Source: Bacillus sp. sid0103
GTDB taxonomy: Bacteria; Bacillota; Bacilli; Bacillales_B; DSM-18226
Reading direction: 5' to 3'
NCBI RefSeq assembly: GCF_019219025.1
Contig: NZ_JAHUWN010000033.1
Location: forward strand, 1 to 64,000
Length of the DNA stretch: 64,000 bases
The position numbers were made by a program, and so were the translations under genes. The notes under the pieces are model-generated. The model was not told the DNA's origin. It saw only the letters and a program-made list of their open reading frames with translations, and ran no database searches. Of this stretch, positions 38,851 to 47,410 are shown piece after piece. Within the stretch, counting starts at the first letter, position 1; every line of letters starts with the position of its first letter.

Positions 38851-38892
38851 GGCTGGAAGAGGTTGAACTAGCGACAGGTTGTTATGAAGTGA

Positions 38893-38941
38893 GGTTGTCT
38901 CAAAGGGTCATTGAAGAATGACTCTTTGAGACAACCTTTTC
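38893..38941. terminator. 20-bp hairpin terminator
   Basis: GGTTGTCTCAAAGGGTCATT-GAAG-AATGACTCTTTGAGACAACC with one mismatch, followed by CTTTT. The + side has no gene. On the minus side a 70-codon frame (LENAQIPGQANDYRAGITGL) ends within the hairpin and may be a gene relic. Confidence 0.7.
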
Positions 38942-39309
38942 TATTTCACTAAAAAGGAAGATTCCTGTATTTGAAAAATTTTGATATGAAGTACTTAATC
39001 CTGTAATACCTGCTCTATAGTCATTCGCTTGTCCTGGAATTTGGGCATTTTCTAATGGAATAAATAACGGGGGGTATTTGTGGGTTATTAATACATATTT
39101 AGATATGGAGTTCAATTTCTTTTATTAAGAAATGATTGGAGTAAACAAAATGTTTATCGGCAAATGCAAATAACAATATATAATACATTTAATATATATG
39201 TCATTATATATGTTAAGTAATATTTCACAATATTGCTATCAATAAATCAAATTCCTATTTCAACACTTATCTATCAATACATATAGTGGTATCAAGTGAA
39301 AATTTCTTT

Positions 39310-39720
39310 TCTATAGATGATCAATGAATAAAAGTCGAGTTTCTTAATGAAAAGAACAGAGTTCACATAATAGAAATAGAAAACATATTTAATAATATAA
39401 TATAAAACAACATATATGTTAATGTGTATTTTATTATTAAAATCATATTTAGTTTTATTGTTTGCTTAAACAGATAATTGGTTAAAACCATTTATAGTTT
39501 CTTTTTCGTAGGAGGCTCTTAGTAATATAGATCTCATAGTGTGTTAACAAATAAAAAGCACTTGAACTTTTCCTCTTTAACAAGATGATTATGAATCATA
39601 AAAAGAAGGGGAGGTTAATTGAAAAACCTAACCAAATCGGTTAGAGTTTTTGTCTATTTAGTCTTGAGCAGAATTTTTATAACTCCAAATACTAGAAGAA
39701 TTTCCAACCTTAAGGATTGG
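39310..39720 (+). repeat. Imperfect duplication of about 0.4 kb, copy B
   Basis: Second copy of the 38420-38850 block, offset about 890 bp. It lies just before the transfer operon; its hairpin (39620-39650, CTAACCAAATCGGTTAG then TTTTT) may act as a terminator or attenuator upstream of the operon. Confidence 0.75.
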
Positions 39721-40004
39721 AAAAAAGTCACATCAAGGTGACGAAAGTTAATTAGGGGTGTTAGATTCCAGAAAAAGCGAATAAAAAAGTCAGGACGAAA
39801 GAAAAAGATTGATAAAAATAACCCCTACACCATGTTACTAAAGTTGCTAATGCATAACAGCGGTATTTGGACTTTTTTACCATTTTCGATGCAAAAGACT
39901 CATTTTCAATTAAGTACTATTTGAATATACAAAAAATAACATATTTTTGGTAATGTATAAATAGAACAAATATTCGTTAAATATAACAATATCTTTAAAG
40001 GGAG

Positions 40005-40412
40005 ATGAGAGTAAAAATACATATGTATGAGATGTATTCAACCAAATATCATGTGAGTTGTTTGCAATATCATATTGCATTTTTTACAAACAATTTCATA
40101 GTACTAGAAGAAGAGGAAATAGACTTTATAAAGTCCTATTTTAGAAACGTCTCAACTCGTCATGAATTTAAAATAGTAGGAATGGAGATCCAGGGGTACA
40201 CCGTTAAACTAGTGATCAATTGCAAAACAACTCATTACATACCCAATATCATGAAAGCTTTAAAAGGTGGATCAGCTAGGTTTTTGTATAAGGAATTTCC
40301 GAAAGCTAAAATAAAAAACGGTGGTAGTCTGTGGGATCAAAAATATTTTATCTCAACTGACGTTCAGCAGCTAGGTACCTTGATTCAGGATTATAAGGAC
40401 GACACACATTAG
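40005..40412 (+). CDS. Y1 transposase (IS200/IS605 TnpA)-fold protein without HUH motif
   Basis: The 135-aa protein aligns along its length with IS200-type TnpA. It has KYHVSCLQYHIAFFTNN near the start, then PNIMKALKGGSARFLYKEFP, GGSLWDQKYFIST and LIQDYKDD. The Tyr of the last block (residue 130) matches the catalytic Tyr of TnpA. The two histidines of the HUH motif are replaced by Thr66 and Lys68 (YTVKLVI), so metal-dependent nicking is unlikely. No TnpB, IS ends or other mobile traces surround it. It sits directly before the transfer operon. It may be a domesticated DNA-binding protein. Confidence 0.6.
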   Translation: MRVKIHMYEMYSTKYHVSCLQYHIAFFTNNFIVLEEEEIDFIKSYFRNVSTRHEFKIVGMEIQGYTVKLVINCKTTHYIPNIMKALKGGSARFLYKEFPKAKIKNGGSLWDQKYFISTDVQQLGTLIQDYKDDTH

Positions 40413-40455
40413 TGTAGTTTTGATCATTTTGGAGTTGTAGAAAGGAGATAATCCT

Positions 40456-41574
40456 GTGAGAAACGATTCTATCGAAAGATCCGTTAATGATTCTTTGCTC
40501 ACCATCGCCGAATACATTTTGCAATTGATCGAACACACAAAAAGGCAAATTGAATTAGATAATAGAAGGTTCGTTGGTAGCGAAATGAAGATTCGGCAAA
40601 AGGATTATTTTTCAAACAAAGAGAGGGAAGAGGCAGAGTACGATCTTTATTATGCGTTAATAAAAGAACGTCAGCCAGATCTATTTGTAGTAAATGGGGA
40701 TCGTGTAGAAGTCTTCTCAGTTAATAAAGATAAAAGTTCTTTTCAGGTCTATCAAAATGATGGTCTATTTTTTGGTACTTATAAACAGGAATCTAAAGAA
40801 CCACACAAAGTGACTTCAGTTTTTCACTCTAAAGAGGAAGTGCTTAGGAATACGTTCGGAACATCTGAATTCGAAAAATTCCGAGGTCATGCAATCTTCC
40901 TTTCAAAAGATGGAAAGGCCTTCTCTCTAAAAAATAATAAGCAATTTCGACTAAATATAATAAAACCTTTTAAACCCCAATCATTCTATGAAAATATTGA
41001 ACAAGCCCGAATCTTTGTTGTAAAGGACGAACTAATGAACGATCCGAAATTAAAGAAACAAGCTTTACGTCGAACATTAGATGAATATCATATTCCTTTG
41101 GACCTTTTCGGGAAGACGGTCACGATAAATAGTATTTGCAAAGATAAAAGAGGGGTAAAGATCACCTTTGAAGAGAATGAAAAAGAAAGAGACATCAGGT
41201 TACCCGATCTTTCTGAAAAATGGATAGAAAGAATAGGGAGTAATCCAAGAATGAAAGCCGCATTTGATGAACTTATTATGGATAGTTGTTCTATTGGAGA
41301 AGGTTATCTTGCCTTTTATGGTATTGAGATAAATAAAGAGCTTCAAACCAGACAGTATAATTTTGAGGTGTTCTCAAATACAGAAGGTTCCTACATCGGG
41401 AAAATAAGTGGAAATGGTACGGTCAAAAAACTATCACCTTACTTTTCAGAAGAGGAGGCAAAGAAACAATTAGAAGACTTGACTAATTATATTCAATTAG
41501 AAAAAAAGAACGAAAGATACATAGATAAAGAAGACGGATCAAGCATCGAATTCATGGATATAAGTGAAAAATAA
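40456..41574 (+). CDS. Unknown first protein of the transfer operon, 372 aa
   Basis: GAAAGGAG precedes GTG 40456. The product is soluble and charged, with no signal peptide or membrane helix. It starts NDSIERSVNDSLLTIAEYIL and contains repeated beta-type segments that each include FF or FEVFS (DGLFFGTYKQ, NFEVFSNTEGSYIGKI), which hints at two related domains. It overlaps the pilin gene region downstream and is probably co-transcribed with the trs genes. I do not recognise the family. Confidence 0.6.
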   Translation: MRNDSIERSVNDSLLTIAEYILQLIEHTKRQIELDNRRFVGSEMKIRQKDYFSNKEREEAEYDLYYALIKERQPDLFVVNGDRVEVFSVNKDKSSFQVYQNDGLFFGTYKQESKEPHKVTSVFHSKEEVLRNTFGTSEFEKFRGHAIFLSKDGKAFSLKNNKQFRLNIIKPFKPQSFYENIEQARIFVVKDELMNDPKLKKQALRRTLDEYHIPLDLFGKTVTINSICKDKRGVKITFEENEKERDIRLPDLSEKWIERIGSNPRMKAAFDELIMDSCSIGEGYLAFYGIEINKELQTRQYNFEVFSNTEGSYIGKISGNGTVKKLSPYFSEEEAKKQLEDLTNYIQLEKKNERYIDKEDGSSIEFMDISEK

Positions 41575-41593
41575 TGAAGGGGGAAGAGCAATA

Positions 41594-41923
41594 GTGAAAA
41601 CACTCAAAAAGTTACAACCAATATTTTTGTTTGCTGTCCTTTTGGTAGGACTCTATGTCATACCGGAGCATGCATTTGCAGCTGGCGAGATTGAGGCAAA
41701 AGTGAAGGAAGGACTAAAACAAATCCAAGCATTCTTAACAGGAATTGTGGTCATAGTAGGAATCTGTGTAGGTGTCTGGATCATCATTAAAAAGTTACCT
41801 GGAGTAGACGATCCTCATACGAAAAATGAAATGTTCCGAGGGGTAGGAATGGCACTTGCAGGGGTAGGGTTAGCATCCGCTCTTGTATGGATTGTTCCCT
41901 GGGTATATGGGTTATTCGCTTAA
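41594..41923 (+). CDS. Pilin-like small membrane protein (TrbC/VirB2 type)
   Basis: About 109 aa from GTG 41594, which follows GGGGGAAGAG; the longer frame from 41564 overlaps the previous gene. A signal-like helix ends at HAFA before AGEIEAKVKEG. Two membrane helices follow (IVVIVGICVGVWIIIKKL and GMALAGVGLASALVWIVPW) with a short cytoplasmic loop. This is the layout of VirB2/TrbC pilins and of Gram-positive T4SS equivalents. Confidence 0.7.
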   Translation: MKTLKKLQPIFLFAVLLVGLYVIPEHAFAAGEIEAKVKEGLKQIQAFLTGIVVIVGICVGVWIIIKKLPGVDDPHTKNEMFRGVGMALAGVGLASALVWIVPWVYGLFA

Positions 41924-41938
41924 ATAGAGGGGGTTTTT

Positions 41939-42337
41939 ATGACTACAAAAGAAGATGTGAAAGCAGCACTAAAAGAATTATTTGGAAAAGAAGATTATCG
42001 AAAGGGGAAAACATTTGTTTTCCCTGATAATGTTGATCGAGCATATAACATTGTGAAAGGTTTATCGATTGGAAACTTTTTTAAATTTATTTTGCCGGCA
42101 GTTTTCTTGTCAGCAGTCATCCTTCTTATCCCACCATACTCATTAGGGTTTATGATGGTCAAAATGTTCTTTGTAGCATTGTTGCTATTAGGCTCTTTTA
42201 TTTTTGCAGTTTTACGTCCAATTACTTCTCGTCCAAATATAACCTACAGTATTTACTTGAAACTCATTTTTAATTACAACAGTAGACAGAAGTTGTACTT
42301 TATGAAACCAAATAAAAGGGATGAATTCCATGGCTAA
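41939..42337 (+). CDS. VirB3/PrgI-like T4SS inner-membrane protein
   Basis: The 132-aa protein has a soluble head with FVFPDNVDRAYNIVKGLSIG, then two close membrane helices (FFKFILPAVFLSAVILLI and MMVKMFFVALLLLGSFIFAV) and a short basic tail. This is the VirB3/TcpE-like topology. It lies between the pilin-like gene and the VirB4-type genes, the canonical position. Its stop overlaps the start of the next gene. Confidence 0.7.
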   Translation: MTTKEDVKAALKELFGKEDYRKGKTFVFPDNVDRAYNIVKGLSIGNFFKFILPAVFLSAVILLIPPYSLGFMMVKMFFVALLLLGSFIFAVLRPITSRPNITYSIYLKLIFNYNSRQKLYFMKPNKRDEFHG

Positions 42338-42989
42338 AAATAAAATGAAAATAGATAGAACAGAGTTTGACTTTGAAGTGGAAACCCTTGTAAATAAGGG
42401 ACAAAGAACGATTCAAGATCTAAGCGTGATAGAAGGTATATATAAGGATTATATACTTTTGAAAAATGGATACTTAACTTCCATTCTGCAAGTGAGTGGA
42501 ATCAATATGGATTTATTAGCTGAGTATGAACAGAATCGCTTATTTGAAGACTATGGATCATTTTTAATGAGCCAAGTCCACGATCAAATACAAACCGTCT
42601 CAACGACTGTACCTGTGGATTTAAGATCGTACAACTTAGGTTGGAAAAAACGATATCTTCAAGAACTTGAAAATAAAGAGAATGCCGGAAATGAATATAA
42701 GCGAAAATTAATCGCCTCATATATAGATCACTTCCAAGGTATCAGGGTTAAAGACGAAATGTCCACGAAACAACACTTTATTGTTATAAGGGAGAAAATG
42801 AATAAACGTACTTTTCAGGATTTAGAACGTACGGAGAGCATTTTAACAAAAAAGGCGGAGGAAATATCAAACTCTTTACAATCTACTTTTGAGACCTACG
42901 ATATAGCAATTAGAAAATTATCAGAGAAAGATACGTTAACTCTGCTTTACCGTTACTTTGATTTTGAAATGTCGAAACTTTACGTTTAG
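42330..42989 (+). CDS. trsD: TrsD-like T4SS protein (VirB4 N-terminal-like)
   Basis: About 219 aa without membrane helices. The motif LSVIEGIYKDYILLKNGYLTSILQVSGIN resembles the N-terminal domain of VirB4 ATPases, but no Walker motifs are present. In pGO1/pSK41 a protein of this kind precedes the VirB4 ATPase (trsD before trsE). ATG 42330 is preferred over 42321 because AAAAGGG lies eight bases before it. The start overlaps the previous gene, and the stop is 21 bp before trsE. Confidence 0.75.
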   Translation: MAKNKMKIDRTEFDFEVETLVNKGQRTIQDLSVIEGIYKDYILLKNGYLTSILQVSGINMDLLAEYEQNRLFEDYGSFLMSQVHDQIQTVSTTVPVDLRSYNLGWKKRYLQELENKENAGNEYKRKLIASYIDHFQGIRVKDEMSTKQHFIVIREKMNKRTFQDLERTESILTKKAEEISNSLQSTFETYDIAIRKLSEKDTLTLLYRYFDFEMSKLYV

Positions 42990-43010
42990 CCACCCTGGAA
43001 GGAGAAAATC

Positions 43011-44981
43011 ATGCCATTTTCTTTAGCAACAATTTTTCCATCACGAAATCGTGAAAATAAACAAGAAGAACAGATGCAACAATCTCCAGACCTTCTGAAC
43101 GGGGTTTTAGAGACCGAGGAACTTAATTCTATCTATCCTTTTGTTTGGAAGGAAAATAAGAGTTTCATAGAAAGTGGAGGGAACTTCATTAAAGTGCTGG
43201 CCGTTGTTTCTTATCCCAAAGAGCAAAAAGGCAACTGGCTATCAGACTTGAAACGCTTGAAGGGTAACATTTCATTTGTCCAATATTTAGAGCCTGCTAA
43301 CTCTGAGGGGATGATTAGTTATTACAATGACTCTATTAAAAATAAGGATGCTGAACTATTAAAAACAAGAGATCCAGCTACGCGTATCAGGTTACAATCA
43401 GAACTTGATAGTGCCAGATACCAACTCAATCAGGTGTTAACCAACCGTTCCAACTTTATGTATCTTTACACGTACATTTTCATTCAAGCGATAAACCTAG
43501 AAGATTTGAAGACCTTAGAGGACAATGTCCAGAGGATTTGTACAAAATTAAGAATGAAAGCTTTAAACCCTCATTATGCTGCGCCAATGGCTTTCTGGTC
43601 AGCTTTACCCTTAGGAGATAATCAATTAAAAGATTATACCTATCAGATGTGCAACAGTGAAACAGCCTCTTCTTTTTTTCCTTTTGATGATTCGGAAATT
43701 TGTTACCTTTCCCCAATGGCTCAGGTGGAGGGGATTAATAAGACAACCAATTCCTTAGTAGCGATTGATTATTTAGATACGCAGCGTACATTAAACCAAA
43801 ACATGGTCGTTATCGGAACGTCCGGCGTTGGTAAATCGACATTTATGGTTCAGAAGATTCTTCGGTGCTTTGCAATGGGGATTAAAGTGTATATTATTGA
43901 TCCGGAAAGTGAGTATTCCCATATCGTGAAAAGTCTTGGTGGAGAAGTAGTCCACCTAAGCAGTAATAGTGCTACAAAGATCAATCCTTTGGAGATATTT
44001 TCAACAGAAATTACAGACACCGAAGATTTTAATACGGATGCAGAATTCGTCAGAGACCTTGTGAAACAGAAGGTTCAACGTCTTAAAGCGTTTTTTAAAG
44101 TGTTAAAAGCCGATTTAACACAGGTTGAATCTAGTATTTTAGACAAGACACTAACCCATCTTTATAATCGCTTTTCAATCAATGAAGAGATTGATTTTAA
44201 AAATCTGAAAGCCACTGACTATCCTATTCTTCAAGATTTTTACAATGACTTAGGGGAACTAAGGGAAAATGATATCGAACGGTATGAAAAAATCCAAGAT
44301 TTTTATTTTATATTAGAAAGTTATGTTCATGGTTCAAACTCATTATTTAATGGTCACACGAATGTGAATATCAATAATTCCTTATTCTCCTTTAATTTAA
44401 AATCACTTCAAAATGAAGTAGATGTACAGGCTGCCTGTTACTTTAACATTTTCGGCTTTCTCTGGGACGAAGTAACAAAAACAAAAGATGAGTTAATTTA
44501 TCTGTTTATTGATGAATTTCACTTCTTATCAAAAAATCCTGATTCTATGAGATTTTTCTATCAAGCGTATAAACGATTTAGGAAATACAATGCTGGAGCG
44601 ATTGCAGGTACACAACAAATTATTGATGTTCTAGATACCACTGATAACCTAGGGGCAGCCATGATTGAAAACAGCCATACAAAAGTATTTTTTGGTCTAG
44701 ACAATAAAGGGGTAGACGATGTAGTGAAAAAGATTAATCTATCCTTTTCTGATGAAGAGATTTCCTTATTACGTGCAAAACGACAAGGAGAAGCGTTAAT
44801 TACATATGGATCTCAACGTGCTTTTATCAGAGTGGAGCTTACACAAGAAGAACTTCGTCTTTGGAATAAAAAACGATATTTTGAAAAGTATGGGTTGGAT
44901 CCTGACGAAATCCCAGACTATGAAGCTAGGAACGAAATGACTCCGATTGAAAAAGAGGAAGTACGAAATTTTGTTCTGTAA
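43011..44981 (+). CDS. trsE: VirB4-family conjugation ATPase (TrsE-like)
   Basis: The 656-aa cytoplasmic ATPase powers T4SS assembly and transfer. Walker A GTSGVGKST is at residues 269-277 and Walker B LIYLFIDEFHF has Asp501-Glu502. The RecA-like core follows an N-terminal domain, and GAIAGTQQIIDVL near residue 530 is the usual sensor motif. Length and order fit TrsE of staphylococcal plasmids. AAGGAG precedes the ATG. Confidence 0.92.
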   Translation: MPFSLATIFPSRNRENKQEEQMQQSPDLLNGVLETEELNSIYPFVWKENKSFIESGGNFIKVLAVVSYPKEQKGNWLSDLKRLKGNISFVQYLEPANSEGMISYYNDSIKNKDAELLKTRDPATRIRLQSELDSARYQLNQVLTNRSNFMYLYTYIFIQAINLEDLKTLEDNVQRICTKLRMKALNPHYAAPMAFWSALPLGDNQLKDYTYQMCNSETASSFFPFDDSEICYLSPMAQVEGINKTTNSLVAIDYLDTQRTLNQNMVVIGTSGVGKSTFMVQKILRCFAMGIKVYIIDPESEYSHIVKSLGGEVVHLSSNSATKINPLEIFSTEITDTEDFNTDAEFVRDLVKQKVQRLKAFFKVLKADLTQVESSILDKTLTHLYNRFSINEEIDFKNLKATDYPILQDFYNDLGELRENDIERYEKIQDFYFILESYVHGSNSLFNGHTNVNINNSLFSFNLKSLQNEVDVQAACYFNIFGFLWDEVTKTKDELIYLFIDEFHFLSKNPDSMRFFYQAYKRFRKYNAGAIAGTQQIIDVLDTTDNLGAAMIENSHTKVFFGLDNKGVDDVVKKINLSFSDEEISLLRAKRQGEALITYGSQRAFIRVELTQEELRLWNKKRYFEKYGLDPDEIPDYEARNEMTPIEKEEVRNFVL

Positions 44982-44993
44982 AGGAAGGACATA

Positions 44994-46337
44994 ATGGTGA
45001 AAATCCAATTATTCGAATTCGGAACGTTATTTATTCATCAAAATAACCACTATCGTTTGGAAATACCTGCAAATAAGGTGTTGGCCGAAAGATCAGAAGA
45101 TTTAAAAGATCTTCAAGAAGATTCACCTTATTTCTTTACTCTACGTGATATAAAAAAAGAAAACGATCGATTTATTCTCGACTATGTGATGGAGGAAGAT
45201 TACCAATCACTCATTACAGCAAAAGAATATTCACATGTACTGCGTCTGGCCTTAGTAAACGAGTTGTTAGAGATGGATCCGTTAAATAAAGGAAAAGAGA
45301 TAGTATTGATTCATCCCAGAAACATTTTCTTTAAAGATATGAAAACACTAAAGTTCCTATATAGAAGCAATCAATGGTTACCCTATGATGACCATATAGA
45401 AAAGCTGGAACAGTACAAAATTTTAATTATCTCTATGTTTTCACGTTTCACCTTTGAAAAATATAAACGAGAAAAAGGTAATCTCTTAAAAAAGGAAAAA
45501 GATGAATTTCTATTTAGAATTGACAATGCTGAATCTATTGAGGATTTGAAAGAATTGATTTCCAAGAGACTGCAGAAGGAAGAAGCCAATCATTTCATCG
45601 GATTGGAAACGGAACAACAAAAAACCAAGAAGCAAAAGAGCATCATGGCGGGTATATCGATTGGGATTTGTGCTTCTGCCTTTGTTTTAGCTCTTTTTCT
45701 TAACCAATCAGCAGTAAATAAAATTCAATCGGTCCATGCAATGGAACTTAAAAAGGCGGAACAAGAATCAAAGTTTTATAAAATGCTAAGTGAAGAAAAA
45801 TTCAATGAAGCCATTTCCTTTTTGAAAAAAAATAATGGCAGTAATAAGGAGATTGCGAAGGTGTACCTTGAAAAGGGTGAGTATCAAAAGGCAATTGATA
45901 CCGATAAACGTTTAATTAAACCCACTGTGGAGGCCTTATATAAAGCGAATAAAAAGGATGAAATACTAGGGTTAAAAGCTGAAAGTGATTATTTGGAGAT
46001 CGAAAAGAAAATACTAAGATATGATTATAGCACTTTGTTATCGATGCAAGCATTTGCAAAAGATAAAGACCAACAGCTTCGTATGGGCAAAGCCTTTACA
46101 GAACATGGAGATCTTGAAGATGCTAAAAGTTTAAATGAAAAGCTGAAAAGCAAAGAGTTAGAGATCACTATTAGAAAAAAAGAATTGGAAAATCAAGTTG
46201 CTACGTTAGAACAACAAATAAAAGAGATTAACGAAAACGTAAAACCAGAAGACAAACAAAAAGAGCTTGATTTCAAAAACAAGGAACTTGAAAACGCGAT
46301 AGCTGAGATAGAGAAAATTAACAAAGAATTGTGGTGA
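44994..46337 (+). CDS. trsF: TrsF-like protein resembling EssB/YukC of type VII secretion
   Basis: The 447-aa protein has an N-terminal pseudokinase-like domain with PYFFTLRDIKKENDRFILDY, VLIHPRNIFFKDMKTLKFL and PYDDHIEKLEQYKILIISMF. This pattern matches EssB/YukC of type VII secretion systems (family form LxPxNLFFDxNxxPKxxYRG…PPY). One membrane helix follows (IMAGISIGICASAFVLALFL, residues about 217-237), then helical repeats and a coiled-coil tail. It is encoded between the VirB4 ATPase and the cell-wall hydrolase. The resemblance is by eye. Confidence 0.65.
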   Translation: MVKIQLFEFGTLFIHQNNHYRLEIPANKVLAERSEDLKDLQEDSPYFFTLRDIKKENDRFILDYVMEEDYQSLITAKEYSHVLRLALVNELLEMDPLNKGKEIVLIHPRNIFFKDMKTLKFLYRSNQWLPYDDHIEKLEQYKILIISMFSRFTFEKYKREKGNLLKKEKDEFLFRIDNAESIEDLKELISKRLQKEEANHFIGLETEQQKTKKQKSIMAGISIGICASAFVLALFLNQSAVNKIQSVHAMELKKAEQESKFYKMLSEEKFNEAISFLKKNNGSNKEIAKVYLEKGEYQKAIDTDKRLIKPTVEALYKANKKDEILGLKAESDYLEIEKKILRYDYSTLLSMQAFAKDKDQQLRMGKAFTEHGDLEDAKSLNEKLKSKELEITIRKKELENQVATLEQQIKEINENVKPEDKQKELDFKNKELENAIAEIEKINKELW

Positions 46338-46342
46338 AATAA

Positions 46343-47398
46343 TTGGCCGCATTAGCCGCTGTTAAGGGGACCGTTTTTGTTGTTAGGAACTGGAAAGAAA
46401 TTACGATAGGGGTCGTATTCGCTTTCATATTAATGGCCGGTTTGCTGCTTGGAATGAATACCTCTGAACAACAGCCGATTGAGAACATTAATTCACTATT
46501 TGGCGCAGCTGATGTCCCACCAAATATTGCGCAATGGAGAGGATTAGTTAGTGAATATACGACCAAATATGGAATACCAGAATACACAGATTTCCTTCTA
46601 GCTCTTATGTATCAAGAATTAGGGAATTCTCAAACGTTAGATATTATGCAAAGTTCCGAATCTGCAGGGCTGCCACCCAACTCTATACAAGATCCCGTGA
46701 TGTCCGTCAATTTAGGTGTTCAACATTTTGAATCCGTGTTAGAACTAGGGCAAAAAGCTGGAGTTGATTTTGCTACGATCGTTCAATCTTACAATTTCGG
46801 TACTGGATACATAAACTTTGTTGCTTCAAAGGGTGGAAAACATTCAGTGGATTTAGCTCAAAAATTTTCTTTGAATGAAGCATCTAAACAAGATTGGGTT
46901 TGTTCCGACTGGAGGGCACCTTACTGTTACGGTGACTATACGTATGTACAAAAAGTAATGAAAAACCTCATGCCTCTAGATATTGCTGTGGGGGGGAGGA
47001 ATGTTTCTCCGATGGGGGAGCATGCATTTAAAGCGATTATTTCAGAAGCACAAAAATACGTAGGCTGGCCTTATATGTGGGCCGGTGCAAGCCCTGGTAC
47101 AGGATTTGACTGTTCTGGCTTTACACAATGGACATTTGCGAAGGCTGGTATAAAGCTACCACGAACTGCTCAAGAACAGTATGATGTTTCTTCTAAGATT
47201 CCACCAGCAGAAGCAAAGTCAGGTGACTTTGTTTTTTATACGGGTACATATGAGACAGACAAATATATCACGCACGTTGGCATTTACATGGGGAACGGGA
47301 AAATGTTTGATTCAAATGGTTCAGGCATTGGAATTCATGATATCGCTTCTCCTTATTGGAAATCCCATCTGGTTGGTTTTGGTAGAGTAGCAGATTAG
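46343..47398 (+). CDS. trsG: VirB1-like cell-wall hydrolase (lysozyme-like plus NlpC/P60)
   Basis: The protein has an N-terminal membrane anchor (IGVVFAFILMAGLLLGM, residues 22-38) and a lysozyme-like domain with catalytic Glu92 in MYQELGNS and GVQHF/YNFGTGYI. A C-terminal NlpC/P60 domain carries Cys257 (GFDCSGF) and His311 (ITHVGIYMG). It opens the peptidoglycan for the transfer channel. The start is TTG 46343, six bases after the previous stop; no strong ribosome site is visible, so it may be coupled. Two-domain TrsG-type hydrolases are standard in Gram-positive conjugation operons. Confidence 0.9.
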   Translation: MAALAAVKGTVFVVRNWKEITIGVVFAFILMAGLLLGMNTSEQQPIENINSLFGAADVPPNIAQWRGLVSEYTTKYGIPEYTDFLLALMYQELGNSQTLDIMQSSESAGLPPNSIQDPVMSVNLGVQHFESVLELGQKAGVDFATIVQSYNFGTGYINFVASKGGKHSVDLAQKFSLNEASKQDWVCSDWRAPYCYGDYTYVQKVMKNLMPLDIAVGGRNVSPMGEHAFKAIISEAQKYVGWPYMWAGASPGTGFDCSGFTQWTFAKAGIKLPRTAQEQYDVSSKIPPAEAKSGDFVFYTGTYETDKYITHVGIYMGNGKMFDSNGSGIGIHDIASPYWKSHLVGFGRVAD

Positions 47399-47410
47399 GA
47401 GGGAAGCACC

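Larger units (their letters stand above)
36901..39422. repeat. Series of ATATGTCAATATATATGTTA palindromic boxes
   Basis: Boxes of this type start at 36901, 37098, 37321, 37517, 37648, 37931, 38118, 38304, 38510, 39191 and 39408. Most neighbours are 185-225 bp apart. Each combines a TATGTCAA half with an (A/T)-TATATATGTTA half, giving two overlapping ACATATAT-type palindromes. A single extra box lies far away at 53391-53406. The series starts at the parA promoter and extends upstream, as expected for a partition site, but over an unusually long distance. Confidence 0.75.
28480..40004. other. Very AT-rich, palindrome-rich, nearly gene-free region around parA
   Basis: For 11.5 kb only the ParA/RHH operon, a YhfH-like gene and a 54-aa ORF are supported. 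The rest is rich in TAACATATGTTA/ACATATATGT palindromes and TTATTATTGTT-type tracts, with frequent stops in all frames. Long imperfect repeats run through it. One class is near 29080, 31860 and 33970 (shared GATTCACATGGAATAAATTAGC-like blocks). Another is near 31430 and 33420 (shared GAGAGATAATCTAAGTTAAT). Near 32760-33300 a + strand segment has broken coding traces (FDQTITIGVRELDKILP, AKIIGEQAGSLGRKC). Read as a partition (centromere) region that grew by duplication. Confidence 0.6.

Noticed and set aside
40005..40412. Active IS200/IS605 insertion sequence
   Set aside because: The HUH histidines are missing, no TnpB is present, and no left or right end hairpins could be placed at the borders.
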